A DNA stretch of 64,000 nt from Vibrio ziniensis (GTDB taxonomy: Bacteria > Pseudomonadota > Gammaproteobacteria > Enterobacterales > Vibrionaceae). Made by a program: the position numbers and the translations under genes. The stretch spans positions 930,001 through 994,000 of the forward strand of contig NZ_CP049331.1 of the NCBI RefSeq assembly GCF_011064285.1, given 5' to 3'. The notes beneath the pieces are model-generated. The model had not been told where the DNA came from, ran no database searches, and saw only the letters and a list, made by a program, of their open reading frames with translations. Within the stretch, counting starts at the first letter, position 1. Every line of letters begins with the position of its first letter. This document shows positions 36,817 to 45,719 of the stretch, one piece after another.

Positions 36817-38988
36817 ATGACAACACAGAATTCTAAAGTTGATGTTAGTAACGACGAAATTGATTTAGGCAAACTTTTCGCACTGATCTGGGATGGAAAG
36901 TGGTTAATTGTCGGTACTACATTTTTGTTTGCAATTGCGGGCATTGCGTTTGCATTACTATCAACACCAATTTATAAAGCTGATGCTCTTATACAAATTG
37001 AGCAAAAAGGGTCTGGTATATCATCGCTGGTTGGTGGTGATATGGGGGAATTGTTTTCTAGCGATTCTACTGCTAATACCGAAATTGAAATTATCCGATC
37101 TCGCATGATCCTAGGCGGTACAGTTGATAAGTTCAATTTAACAACGGTAGTGACTCCTGATTACATGCCTATTATCGGTAAAGGCCTTGCAAGATTAAGT
37201 GGTCAAGTTAGCCTACTCGAAGTTAGTCGTTTTGAGCTTCCAGAAAGCGCCAAGCAGTTTGATTTTCGTATAATTGTCATAAACCAAGATTCCTATCAGC
37301 TAGTAAGACAAGATGATAAGGTCATTCTAGAAGGGAAAGTTGGCGAACTTGTTCAGCAGGGTGATTATGCTATTTTTGTTTCTGGTATGGATGCAGAACC
37401 AGAGAGCGAATTTTCGATTGTTAAGCGTAATGAATTAGACGCAATCAACTGGCTTAAAGATAACCTGTCGATCAGTGAACGTGGTAAGCAAACTGGTATT
37501 GTTGAGCTTTCTTTTACTGGCGAAAATCAAAGCCAGATTAAAGCTATTCTGGACAATATTAGCCAAGATTACTTCCTGCAAAACGTTAAGCGTAACTCTG
37601 CTGAAGCAGAAAAAAGCTTAGAGTTTTTGCAAAAGCATCTGCCTGATATTAAAACCGAGTTAAACAGATCAGAAGATACATTAAATGCTTACCGTCAACA
37701 AAGTGAGTCAATTGACTTAAGCTTGGAGGCGAAAGCTACGCTACAATCACTTGTTCAGTTAGAATCACAACTGAACGAGCTGACCTTTAAAGAAAGTGAA
37801 ATTAGCCAGCGTTTTACTAAAGATCACCCCACATATATTGCGTTGCTAGATAAACGTGAAGTGCTACTAAAAGATAAAGCTCGTATTGAGCAGAGAGTTC
37901 AGAAGTTACCCAAAACTCAACGAGAAATCTTGCGCATGACACGTGATGTTGAAGTGAACCAACAGATTTACATTCAACTGTTAAATAAAGTTCAAGAGTT
38001 GAGCATTATTAAAGCTGGAACAGTGGGTAACGTACGTATTTTGGATAGTGCGGCAACGCATTCTATTGCTGTGAAACCTAAAAAGGCACTGATTGTTGTA
38101 TTGGCTACTCTTTTAGGCGGAATGATGAGCGTTGCTCTGGTTCTGCTTAAAGCTGCCTTTCATCGAGGTGTTGAAAATCCAGATGAAATTGAGCAAATTG
38201 GACTATCTGTATATGCGAGCATTCCTAAATCCGCACAACAAGAAGCAACCATTGCAAGGATCAAAAAACTGAGCTCTAGAAAAACTCGAGCAGAGCCTTA
38301 CCTACTTGCTGAAACCAATCCAGCTGAATTATCTATCGAAGCATTGCGTGGCTTAAGAACTAGTCTTCACTTTGCAATGTTGGAAGCAAAAAATAACATT
38401 GTGATGATTTCTGGTCCTGCGCCAAGTATTGGTAAGTCATTTATCTCGACCAACTTCTCAGCGGTTATTGCTAAGTCGGGACAAAAGGTGTTATTGATTG
38501 ATGCTGATATGCGTAAAGGTTACTTACAGCAGCCATTTGGTTTGTCTTATGAACAAGGGCTTTCGGATTATCTAAGTGGTAAATTAAGCAAAGATGCGGT
38601 GACAAAAAGTACCTTTGTTGACAACCTAAGTATTATTACACGCGGTCAAGTTCCACCAAACCCTTCTGAACTATTGATGCATGCGCGATTTAAAGAGTTA
38701 CTCGATTGGGCATCTGAAAATTACGACTTAGTGATTATTGATACACCACCAGTTTTGGCCGTAACAGATCCAAGTATTATTGGTGCCTTTGCTGGAACAA
38801 CATTAATGGTTGCACGCTTTGGTGTTAACACTATTAAAGAAATTGACGTAGCTAGCAAGCGTTTTGAACAAGCCGGTATTGATGTTAAAGGCGTTATATT
38901 TAACGCTACAGAGAAGAAAGCTTCATCCAGCTATGGTTATGGCTACGGCTATTATAACTACGCTTATAAAAGCGACGATAAAAAGTAA
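36817..38988 (+). CDS. wzc: Wzc/Etk-type tyrosine autokinase and co-polymerase
   Basis: A 723-residue BY-kinase. The N-terminal Wzz domain begins EIDLGKLFALIWDGKW with a first membrane helix near 34-53. The periplasmic part has long coiled coils (about 260-400). The second helix lies near 425-446, and the cytoplasmic kinase about 500-690. Walker A is GPAPSIGKSF, Walker A' LIDADMRKG and Walker B VIIDTPP. The C-terminus (706-717) has seven tyrosines alternating with Gly, Asn or Ala: the autophosphorylated cluster. With Wza it spans the envelope and controls capsule chain export. No glycosyltransferase genes follow; a terminator does. Confidence 0.95.
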   Translation: MTTQNSKVDVSNDEIDLGKLFALIWDGKWLIVGTTFLFAIAGIAFALLSTPIYKADALIQIEQKGSGISSLVGGDMGELFSSDSTANTEIEIIRSRMILGGTVDKFNLTTVVTPDYMPIIGKGLARLSGQVSLLEVSRFELPESAKQFDFRIIVINQDSYQLVRQDDKVILEGKVGELVQQGDYAIFVSGMDAEPESEFSIVKRNELDAINWLKDNLSISERGKQTGIVELSFTGENQSQIKAILDNISQDYFLQNVKRNSAEAEKSLEFLQKHLPDIKTELNRSEDTLNAYRQQSESIDLSLEAKATLQSLVQLESQLNELTFKESEISQRFTKDHPTYIALLDKREVLLKDKARIEQRVQKLPKTQREILRMTRDVEVNQQIYIQLLNKVQELSIIKAGTVGNVRILDSAATHSIAVKPKKALIVVLATLLGGMMSVALVLLKAAFHRGVENPDEIEQIGLSVYASIPKSAQQEATIARIKKLSSRKTRAEPYLLAETNPAELSIEALRGLRTSLHFAMLEAKNNIVMISGPAPSIGKSFISTNFSAVIAKSGQKVLLIDADMRKGYLQQPFGLSYEQGLSDYLSGKLSKDAVTKSTFVDNLSIITRGQVPPNPSELLMHARFKELLDWASENYDLVIIDTPPVLAVTDPSIIGAFAGTTLMVARFGVNTIKEIDVASKRFEQAGIDVKGVIFNATEKKASSSYGYGYGYYNYAYKSDDKK

Positions 38989-39007
38989 TCATTAATCTAA
39001 TCAGTTA

Positions 39008-39040
39008 ATGCCAGTCAGTAATATGACTGGCATTTTTTTT
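39008..39040 (+). terminator. Terminator after wza-wzb-wzc
   Basis: ATGCCAGTCA and TGACTGGCAT form a perfect 10-base stem followed by eight or more T. Confidence 0.93.
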
Positions 39041-39090
39041 CTTTAGCGTTCAGAAATGAATAGAACTTTCATATATTAATGCCAACCTGA

Positions 39091-39150
39091 AATACTAATC
39101 ACTGTAATATCAATGTTTGTGTTGTTTATATTTTATCCAGAATGGTATAA
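39091..39150. repeat. Short MITE-like derivative
   Basis: A 60-base segment begins AATACTAATC, like the left end of the repeat copy at 39289, and ends TCCAGAATGGTATAA, like its right end. The internal part of the family is missing, so it looks like a deletion product or a solo element. Confidence 0.4.
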
Positions 39151-39288
39151 CTAAGATATATCGCGTTAAGGTATACGTATTCGGATTGAATAATAAGCAA
39201 TTTTCGGAATATATTAGTTTCTGAAATATTCATGGAGATAAGAAATGTCTTATTTCTACGATTCATTATTACAGCTATGTCCCAAATG

Positions 39289-39461
39289 AATACTAATCTA
39301 TAAAATTCATAGAACAGTGATTGAACACTGATAAGCGAACCTTTCGAACCGAGGTGCGGTGTGGATTTATGGACGAATAGATACCGCTGAATCATCCATG
39401 GCTCAGAGGGTTTGCTTATCGACGCCCATTCACTGTTCAGGAAGCTTTCCAGAATGGTATT
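39289..39461. repeat. MITE-like palindromic repeat, copy 2
   Basis: A 173-base element in the opposite orientation to the copy after uvrB, with the same length. Its right end, read on the minus strand, starts TAATACCATTCTGG. It then shares the block CAGTGAATGGGCGTC-GATAAGCAAACCC and the following GAGCCA...GGATG segment with copy 1. The left end (AATACTAATCTA) is a decayed version of the same terminal repeat. It is non-coding and lies in the gap between two convergent capsule operons. Confidence 0.75.
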
Positions 39462-39479
39462 AAATTATTTGCAAATAAA

Positions 39480-39502
39480 AATCCCGACTTTTAGTCGGGA
39501 TT
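39480..39502 (-). terminator. Terminator after the gfcABCD-like operon
   Basis: AATCCCGAC and GTCGGGATT form a 9-base stem with a 5-base loop. An A-rich flank gives U residues on the minus-strand transcript. Confidence 0.88.
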
Positions 39503-39547
39503 CGTATTTGTCAAAGTAGGGCTAATTATAGTCAGCAGTGTGTTAGT

Positions 39548-41731
39548 CTAATGTGCTATCTCACGCGTAAACCATGGAGAGCGTGCATCAGTCATGTCGT
39601 ATAGGCTGTATTTACGACTTAGCATTTGTCCGCCGTCTCTTTGTATTGGTAGCCATGAAATAGTTGCTCTTTCTTGACTTGGACGTATGGTCATCAGATC
39701 CAAAGGAATTGAAACATAGAATCCTTTAGTAAAGCTTCCTTCGCCATATTCCTCTGCAGACAGATTTGTTTTTGTAGCAAAGGCACCGGCAATTACACCA
39801 CTTGAGAATTGTTTCGATACATCTATAGTCATGCCTATGTCATCGGTAAGATAACGACCTGCACTTAGCTTTAACAGAGTGTTGTCAAACTTATCCCATA
39901 ACTGAGGTTGCCAATACAAAGTGGCATGCCCAGTAACGGTTCCGTCTTGAATACTATAGTAGCGGTCTGTTTCGCTATCGTAGTGTCGTTCATCTTTATA
40001 TAAACCAAGAACTGTATCTGGATCGCGTTGTTTGACGTAATTGGCATCAATACCGATTGCCCATCGAGAATTAAGTGGGCGATATAATAATTCTGAGCCG
40101 GCCCCGGCAAACATAGTTTCTAAATAACCACCATAAAACTGCGTATACAAATTGCTACTAAATTTATCAAAGTAAGTCAGTTGCAGATTACTTATACGTG
40201 CGACTTGATCATAATACTGACGGGATAGAGTTCTAACACGTTTTAAGTCTGTGCCATCAGGTGGTACTGTATATTTAAATTTATCGTAGTTGTCATCCAA
40301 ATTTAAATATAGGCTACTAGATAGGATCCAATTATCGCCAGCCTGGTAGCTAATGTTTCCTGAAATCCCAATCGCATATAAATAGAAATCTTCAGAGCCA
40401 CCAATCGATTGTTGCAATGAAGGTGCGATACCGTATTTTAGGCGAGATCTTGCATCGACTCTTTGTTTGCCTACTAGTGGACGAGGATTCCCTACGCTTA
40501 CAACATCTTTGATCGAAGCGTTAGGGTATTCGTGATTAGCAACTTTTTGGAAATCTTCTGCATTAATGAGTGTTTCTGTTAGCGGTTGGTACTTCTTGGC
40601 TTCAATAAAACGATACTCTTGTGATTGAAGTCCCGTGTTAGCGATAAGAGTCGCAGCCCTTAAATTTCCTTCGTTTCTCTCTCGATATTTTGTTTGTTCA
40701 CCGACAACGGTGATTACCTGATTATTCTGGTAAACGGTGATATCAGAATAGCCGGCAACTTCGGACAAATCTTTTGTTAACTGGTGCCATTCTTTATCAG
40801 ATAAGTCATCTTTGTTGTTAGTTTGTTGGTAGGTTGGCGCTGGTGTATCTATCCATATAGGGCGTAAGTTGCTTAGATTTGTCCCCATGGTTAGGCCTGC
40901 GTATAAAGTATTACCGCGTTCATAACTGATACGAATATCAGCCCAGTCAGTGAGCGCATATACTGCACCAATATTCCAAGGTGTAGATACCGGCATGGAC
41001 TCGCCCCCTCTTGTTACGGGGAAGTCACTACGGTAGTCATTGCCATCGTACTCTAGCTTTAGTCTGAGTGGCTTGTAGGGGGTTTGATACTCAACGCCGC
41101 CAAAAAGAGATACGCATCCTGTAAACATACGGCTGACATCAAATGAGCCACCGTTGCCTTTGTAGCCCGTATTACGGTTACAGTCATTAGATGCCGACTT
41201 ATCGCCACTAAGATTAGCGCTATTCCCTAAATAACCCCATGCTAGCCCAAGAGTAAAATCAAACGATGATACACTCTTGCTTGCTACGAGATATTCACTG
41301 TCAAATAAACCAGTACCACCAAAGTCTTGGAATCCAACAGACACTTCAGGTAACCAATAGCTCTCTTGTAATAAGCGCAATTTTGCATCAATAGATTTGT
41401 CAGTGTACTTAGTATCACCACTAAAACTTTCGTCACTGCTGTAGAGAAGGGCGTTAACTTGCGTATATCTAATATTGGTCTGTAACCAAGGGAACAGCTG
41501 TAAGGACGCGTTGTAATGCGTGTAATCATCGTTATAACCAAAGCCAAAACGAAATTCTCCCTCTTGTGCCATTCTTGCACTAGGCATTTGCAGCAATCCG
41601 ATGCCACCAAAATCGCTTTGAGAGTGCTTCAGCGTTGGGTAACTAAATTCATCAGCCTTACTGATTGTTGAAAAACATAATGGAGTCAATACCAGTGAAG
41701 GTAAAAGAAACAGGTAACATGGTTTTTTCAT
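39548..41731 (-). CDS. gfcD: YjbH/GfcD-type outer-membrane protein
   Basis: A 727-residue protein with a signal peptide (about 1-26, ending SKA). The YjbH segment HSQSDFGGIGLLQMPSARMAQEGEFRFGFGYND at the mature N-terminus is diagnostic. The rest is rich in alternating aromatic strands, as in two linked beta-barrels. GfcD/YjbH proteins belong to group 4 capsule or exopolysaccharide loci and are thought to form an outer-membrane secretion channel. Its start overlaps the stop of the gfcC-like gene by 4 bases. The exact mechanism of this family is not settled. Confidence 0.9.
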   Translation of the reverse strand: MKKPCYLFLLPSLVLTPLCFSTISKADEFSYPTLKHSQSDFGGIGLLQMPSARMAQEGEFRFGFGYNDDYTHYNASLQLFPWLQTNIRYTQVNALLYSSDESFSGDTKYTDKSIDAKLRLLQESYWLPEVSVGFQDFGGTGLFDSEYLVASKSVSSFDFTLGLAWGYLGNSANLSGDKSASNDCNRNTGYKGNGGSFDVSRMFTGCVSLFGGVEYQTPYKPLRLKLEYDGNDYRSDFPVTRGGESMPVSTPWNIGAVYALTDWADIRISYERGNTLYAGLTMGTNLSNLRPIWIDTPAPTYQQTNNKDDLSDKEWHQLTKDLSEVAGYSDITVYQNNQVITVVGEQTKYRERNEGNLRAATLIANTGLQSQEYRFIEAKKYQPLTETLINAEDFQKVANHEYPNASIKDVVSVGNPRPLVGKQRVDARSRLKYGIAPSLQQSIGGSEDFYLYAIGISGNISYQAGDNWILSSSLYLNLDDNYDKFKYTVPPDGTDLKRVRTLSRQYYDQVARISNLQLTYFDKFSSNLYTQFYGGYLETMFAGAGSELLYRPLNSRWAIGIDANYVKQRDPDTVLGLYKDERHYDSETDRYYSIQDGTVTGHATLYWQPQLWDKFDNTLLKLSAGRYLTDDIGMTIDVSKQFSSGVIAGAFATKTNLSAEEYGEGSFTKGFYVSIPLDLMTIRPSQERATISWLPIQRDGGQMLSRKYSLYDMTDARSPWFTREIAH

Positions 41732-42486
41732 AGCGGAATACGGTTTCGTAATAACTCAACCACTTGGTGATTGGTATTTATTTTTAGATGCTCCGAATCA
41801 GCGCGAGGAATATCTACGTAGATAATGGCACCTGGCGCTATATCTTTGAAATTTTCGTTCCAGTAAGCAATTTGATGAGTTTCAACTTTGCCATCAGGTT
41901 GTATAACGGTAACTTCCGATAAAAAAGGAGTGATAGGAAGTGCCTGTTCTATGTAACTTTTTGTACTTGTTCTACTTTCCCAAGGGAAAGTCCCAGAATT
42001 TTTAATGGCTCCATATATGTAAATAACGGAAGGAGTGCTGGGTAGGTGTAATTGCCATTCACCCTCTATTTGAGGGTTTAGACTTGCAGTGAGAACGGTG
42101 ATGTCTGGATCAACAGGTATAAATACCCGTTTTGCGAAATGCATACTGCTTAACTGATGAGCCAATTTACCCCATGAACTTGCCATTATAGGGTCGGTGT
42201 GAGTTTGCTCTACACTGAGAGCATCGAAAACTTGAGATTCGACGTCAAGCGTTTGAGACATGTTGAACAAGGTACTGTTCATCCAGTTTACGTTGACCGT
42301 ATTGATTGATGCTTTATCTAAGACTGCCGTGACGGCAGTATCAAGGCGGACTGTACTATCAAAAGTCAAAAGCATTGGCTCGTGGTTTTGCACTGATACT
42401 TGTAATTTAGTTGCAGAGACCGCTGGTAAAGAGATGCATGTTAGACTACTTATCGCTAGGCAAATTGAAAGAATGTGTCTACTCAT
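41728..42486 (-). CDS. gfcC: GfcC/YjbG-type capsule biosynthesis protein
   Basis: A 252-residue periplasmic protein with a signal peptide ending near residue 25 (VSA). It has the GfcC pattern: beta-grasp domains with IYIYGAIKNSGTFPWESRTSTKSYIEQALP and a C-terminal GAIIYVDI region resembling the SLBB-like folds of Wza. GfcC is required for capsule assembly with GfcB and GfcD, but its precise task is unknown. It abuts the gfcB-like gene without gap and overlaps gfcD. Confidence 0.88.
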   Translation of the reverse strand: MSRHILSICLAISSLTCISLPAVSATKLQVSVQNHEPMLLTFDSTVRLDTAVTAVLDKASINTVNVNWMNSTLFNMSQTLDVESQVFDALSVEQTHTDPIMASSWGKLAHQLSSMHFAKRVFIPVDPDITVLTASLNPQIEGEWQLHLPSTPSVIYIYGAIKNSGTFPWESRTSTKSYIEQALPITPFLSEVTVIQPDGKVETHQIAYWNENFKDIAPGAIIYVDIPRADSEHLKINTNHQVVELLRNRIPL

Positions 42487-43179
42487 TTATAACCCTTCCT
42501 GACTACCAAATGGTTTAGCTACCGAAAGTGACAAGGTATGTAGTTTAGGAGCTATGTGTTGCTTTGTTGAAATAACTTCACCACTGGTAGGAGATAGCCA
42601 ATATTCGTTGTGGTAAGTGCTGCTTAAGGCTGGGATGGTAATCGTTTCAACAAAATAAAGTAATGAGAGCGTTTGGCCATTTGGCAGCAACTTTAGTTGC
42701 TCGCCTCGTGCCTCGAATGACGAATGAGCTTGATAATTAATATGGTAGCCAGGTTGCCAACTAATTAAAAAATCCCATTGCTTTGGTGTTGACACGTGAT
42801 GTAAACCAATTGACAACGGATCAGTTTGTGTAGAACTTATAGCCAATAAGTTACCTTGGGCTAAATTTACGGTTTTAACTAAACGCCCGTTTTGCGTAAC
42901 AAGCATTTCTTTATCAGATGAAATCCATTTTAGATATGAAGGTTGGTTGGCCGTTGATTCTTCTATGGCACCTAAAATTAACAAAGAAGAAGGAAAATCA
43001 TCCAACTTGGCCAAAATGCTAGCGTAAGGAATCTGGTCAGCTTTATCAGACAGCTCAACATCGCTTGGTAATGAAAAATATTCTACGACGCTGTCTGTTG
43101 CCTGTTTGATGTTGTTACTGCAACCAGTTAAAACGGAAATAGCTGTAAAAACGGTGATAAAGGTTCGCTGTAGAAGCAT
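42487..43179 (-). CDS. gfcB: GfcB/YjbF-type lipoprotein
   Basis: A 230-residue lipoprotein with lipobox VLTGC (Cys19) after a short hydrophobic signal. The YjbF family features are an N-terminal helical part and a beta-rich domain with the segment ISWQPGYHINYQA. It would sit in the outer membrane and support GfcC and GfcD in polysaccharide secretion. The family's structure resembles lipoproteins of secretion complexes, but no mechanism is proven. It follows the gfcA-like gene after a hairpin at 43212-43243. Confidence 0.87.
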   Translation of the reverse strand: MLLQRTFITVFTAISVLTGCSNNIKQATDSVVEYFSLPSDVELSDKADQIPYASILAKLDDFPSSLLILGAIEESTANQPSYLKWISSDKEMLVTQNGRLVKTVNLAQGNLLAISSTQTDPLSIGLHHVSTPKQWDFLISWQPGYHINYQAHSSFEARGEQLKLLPNGQTLSLLYFVETITIPALSSTYHNEYWLSPTSGEVISTKQHIAPKLHTLSLSVAKPFGSQEGL

Positions 43180-43211
43180 TATGCCTATTCTTATAGAAAT
43201 TATATCAGTTA

Positions 43212-43243
43212 TAAAAAAACAACCGTCGAAACGGCTGTTTTAA
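43212..43243 (-). terminator. Partial terminator between gfcA and gfcB
   Basis: ACAGCCGT and ACGGTTGT (minus strand) pair with one mismatch and a 4-base loop; seven U follow. It lies inside the operon, so it probably lets gfcA be expressed more strongly than the genes behind it. Confidence 0.75.
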
Positions 43244-43256
43244 TTAACAAATTAAA

Positions 43257-43523
43257 TTAGTTAGCAGCAGCTGTAACTGTTGTTGCTGTGGATTCGCTTG
43301 AGTTAGCTACAGCACCAACTGAAACTACAGCAAACCCAGCCATAGAACCAAGAACTACTGTAGCACTCATACCGCCAACACCAGCTGCGCCAGCACTAGC
43401 TACACCTGCAGCCGCCGCACCACTCGCAGGAGCACCAGCAGCACCAGCAGCACCTACTGCTGCAGCATTAGCTGCACCGCTGATTACTAGAGCTGTAGTT
43501 AATGCAATGATTTGCTTTTTCAT
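43257..43523 (-). CDS. gfcA: GfcA/YjbE-type small Ala/Gly-rich exported protein
   Basis: From the ATG at 43523 (GGAGA is 5 bases upstream) the protein has 88 residues; the ATG at 43535 precedes that site. A signal peptide of about 20 residues is followed by a low-complexity Ala/Gly/Pro stretch (AAGAAGAPASGAAAAG), a hydrophobic glycine-rich helix and a Ser/Thr tail. Position at the head of gfcBCD and its composition match YjbE/GfcA, whose function is unknown. The sequence is too biased for a firm homology claim. Confidence 0.75.
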   Translation of the reverse strand: MKKQIIALTTALVISGAANAAAVGAAGAAGAPASGAAAAGVASAGAAGVGGMSATVVLGSMAGFAVVSVGAVANSSESTATTVTAAAN

Positions 43524-43535
43524 CGTCTTCTCCAT

Positions 43536-44113
43536 GAAGAATTTTTTAAATATATCGATACATATAAAAGGAACATATGCCCTAGCAAGGTTATAACAGT
43601 TCGATATAAGAAGTAAACCTTAGTGTGAGCTGTAAAGTTAAAATAATTAGGTGCTTCTAATCTTGGTAAACTTCAACGCTGATTGGTCACTTATGGACTT
43701 TACAACGACACCTATAGGATCTAAGCGTATTTTGTATACTGTGGTGTTTGATGATCTCTCATTGATTATAAAGGTGGTTTTTCAATGGGTTAAATAGCAT
43801 GCCTTTCTGTTAGTGTCCTGTAGCGTCGTACAAATAAGTGAATGAAATAAAAAAGTAGCTAAGTTTATTTCTATTATTTTAGTAAACGATATTTAAATAT
43901 GGTTTATAAGGTGTTAAATAGAAGGTTATATTGTTTTGTAGGTTTATTCTTTCATTTGAAAGGGCTTATGCTTATGTAATTTAATGGCTTTATTGATATT
44001 ATTTAAAAATATAATTATTAACATTGTAAATTGCTTTTAAATAATTTTAATGAATGATTTTTATATGTTTTTCTTGAATAAACTAATCATACTGTTTGGC
44101 TTAAGTTAGGTTT
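43536..44113. other. AT-rich gap between the gfc operon and the GGDEF gene
   Basis: 578 bases between divergent genes with no supported reading frame. It must hold the promoters of both the gfc operon and the diguanylate cyclase, but no clear sigma or regulator site could be named by eye. Confidence 0.4.
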
Positions 44114-45634
44114 ATGCTTTTTATTGTTCGTGTGAAAAAAATTATATTATTTGTGTTGCTAATTCTTTTTGTTCCTTTAAACGCAACTGCTTTCAATGGT
44201 AGTAAAGCGTTTGAAGAACATAAGATGGTGATGCTTTTGATCGAGCCTGAGAGCGGAACCATAGTAAAAGCAAATTCTGCTGCTGAAGAGTTTTATGGTT
44301 ATTCTATTTCAGACTTTGAGTCGATGAAGATTCAAGATATTAACACTCTGAGTCCGCAAGCTATTCATGCAGAGATGCGTTTGGCCAAAAAGGAAAAGCG
44401 GAACTATTTTATTTTTCAGCATCGGACTAAAAGTGGTGATCTAAAAACAGTTGAAGTGTCTTCTATCCCTTTAGTTTATCAAGGTAGTACAGTTCTCTAT
44501 TCTATCATTCGTGATATTTCAGGATACCGAGCCGCTCAAGAGGGGCTTTGGCATTATCAACATCGGCTTGATGATATGGTAAAAGAGCAATCATCTCAGC
44601 TAACAGCGACTCATCAACGCCAATTACTAATTTTTACAGCATTATCAATAGTATTAGCTTTGGCGTTGGCAGCTCTATTTAGACTACTGATAAACCAGCG
44701 CAATACCAAAGCACAGCTAGAAGATGAGAAGAAACGTCTTTCTGATGTGATTTGGGCTGCCAACATCGGCACATGGGAATGGGATTTAAGCAGTGACCGT
44801 CTAACTCTGAATGATTTCGCTTATGCGATGGTGGGATACGAAAGGTGGGCTGATTTCCCAGTTAAGAGAGCCAGTTTGCAACCTATTTGTCATCCGGATG
44901 ACTGGATTATTGCTCAACAAAATATGGTGGCGAAATTGGAAGGAAAAGCGAGCTTCTTTCAAACAGAGATTAGGGTGAGGCATCGACTCGGTCATTGGGT
45001 ATGGATTTTAGTCCGAGGCCGAATCATCAAGCGAGCATATAGTACTCGTAAGCCTTTGGCGGTTGCTGGCACCTATCAAGATATTACACTGCAGAAAGAG
45101 CTCAACTCTCAGTTATACCTCTATGCCAACACCGATCAGCTCGCAGAGATCCCGAACCGACGATCGTTTCATAATCAGCTTGATCAAATGGAAGACGCAG
45201 AGCATCACTATGGCTTGTTTTATATGGATTTAAACAAGTTTAAAAATGTGAACGATAAATATGGTCACGCTGCAGGCGATCTTGTCATCAAAAATGTAGG
45301 TCAGCGACTTAAAGGTGTTATTCGTAGTTCAGATAACATTTATCGGCTTGGTGGCGACGAGTTCGCAGTAATAGTAAAGGGGCTAAAGTCTCGCGCAGAT
45401 GCCTCTGTCATTGCTAATAAGTTTGTTAAGACCTTATCTGAACCACATGTATTAGAAGGGATGCGAAATAAGAACGTTATCGTTCCACCGAGTATCGGTG
45501 TTGCTTTTTACCCTGATAACGGGCTCGATGCAGAGTCTTTAATCCAAAGAGCTGACCAAATGATGTATTTGGCGAAACGTAACTATCCTGAGGGTGGTTA
45601 TGAAATTTTTGGAGAGCAGTTAGCCATCGCCTAA
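44114..45634 (+). CDS. Membrane PAS-PAS-GGDEF diguanylate cyclase
   Basis: A 506-residue protein with an N-terminal signal or membrane helix (about 7-24). It has a first PAS domain (about 38-140), a membrane helix (about 176-197), a second PAS with PAC (about 210-330) and a GGDEF domain (about 335-500). The active site is RLGGDEFAVI, unaltered. RSSD five residues before it is an intact RxxD product-inhibition site. It should make cyclic di-GMP from two GTP under product control. The first PAS appears periplasmic, which is unusual in form. It is divergent from the capsule operon, so a link between c-di-GMP and polysaccharide is plausible but unproven. Confidence 0.92.
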   Translation: MLFIVRVKKIILFVLLILFVPLNATAFNGSKAFEEHKMVMLLIEPESGTIVKANSAAEEFYGYSISDFESMKIQDINTLSPQAIHAEMRLAKKEKRNYFIFQHRTKSGDLKTVEVSSIPLVYQGSTVLYSIIRDISGYRAAQEGLWHYQHRLDDMVKEQSSQLTATHQRQLLIFTALSIVLALALAALFRLLINQRNTKAQLEDEKKRLSDVIWAANIGTWEWDLSSDRLTLNDFAYAMVGYERWADFPVKRASLQPICHPDDWIIAQQNMVAKLEGKASFFQTEIRVRHRLGHWVWILVRGRIIKRAYSTRKPLAVAGTYQDITLQKELNSQLYLYANTDQLAEIPNRRSFHNQLDQMEDAEHHYGLFYMDLNKFKNVNDKYGHAAGDLVIKNVGQRLKGVIRSSDNIYRLGGDEFAVIVKGLKSRADASVIANKFVKTLSEPHVLEGMRNKNVIVPPSIGVAFYPDNGLDAESLIQRADQMMYLAKRNYPEGGYEIFGEQLAIA

Positions 45635-45639
45635 AAGAA

Positions 45640-45672
45640 AACGGTGAATGTAATAAACCAATCACCGTTATT
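45640..45672. terminator. Hairpin between convergent GGDEF and channel genes
   Basis: AACGGTGA (45640-45647) and TCACCGTT (45662-45669) form an 8-base stem with a 14-base loop. The T-tract is weak (ATTGATT). Confidence 0.5.
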
Positions 45673-45719
45673 GATTAACCTCATTCCCCGCTTAAAAATT
45701 GATAGTAGAAGCGTCTGTT

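Noticed and set aside
43288..43596. Open frame of 102 residues on the plus strand, Ala/Pro-rich
   Set aside because: It is the antisense reading of the low-complexity gfcA-like gene; the minus-strand gene has a signal peptide, a ribosome site and operon context.
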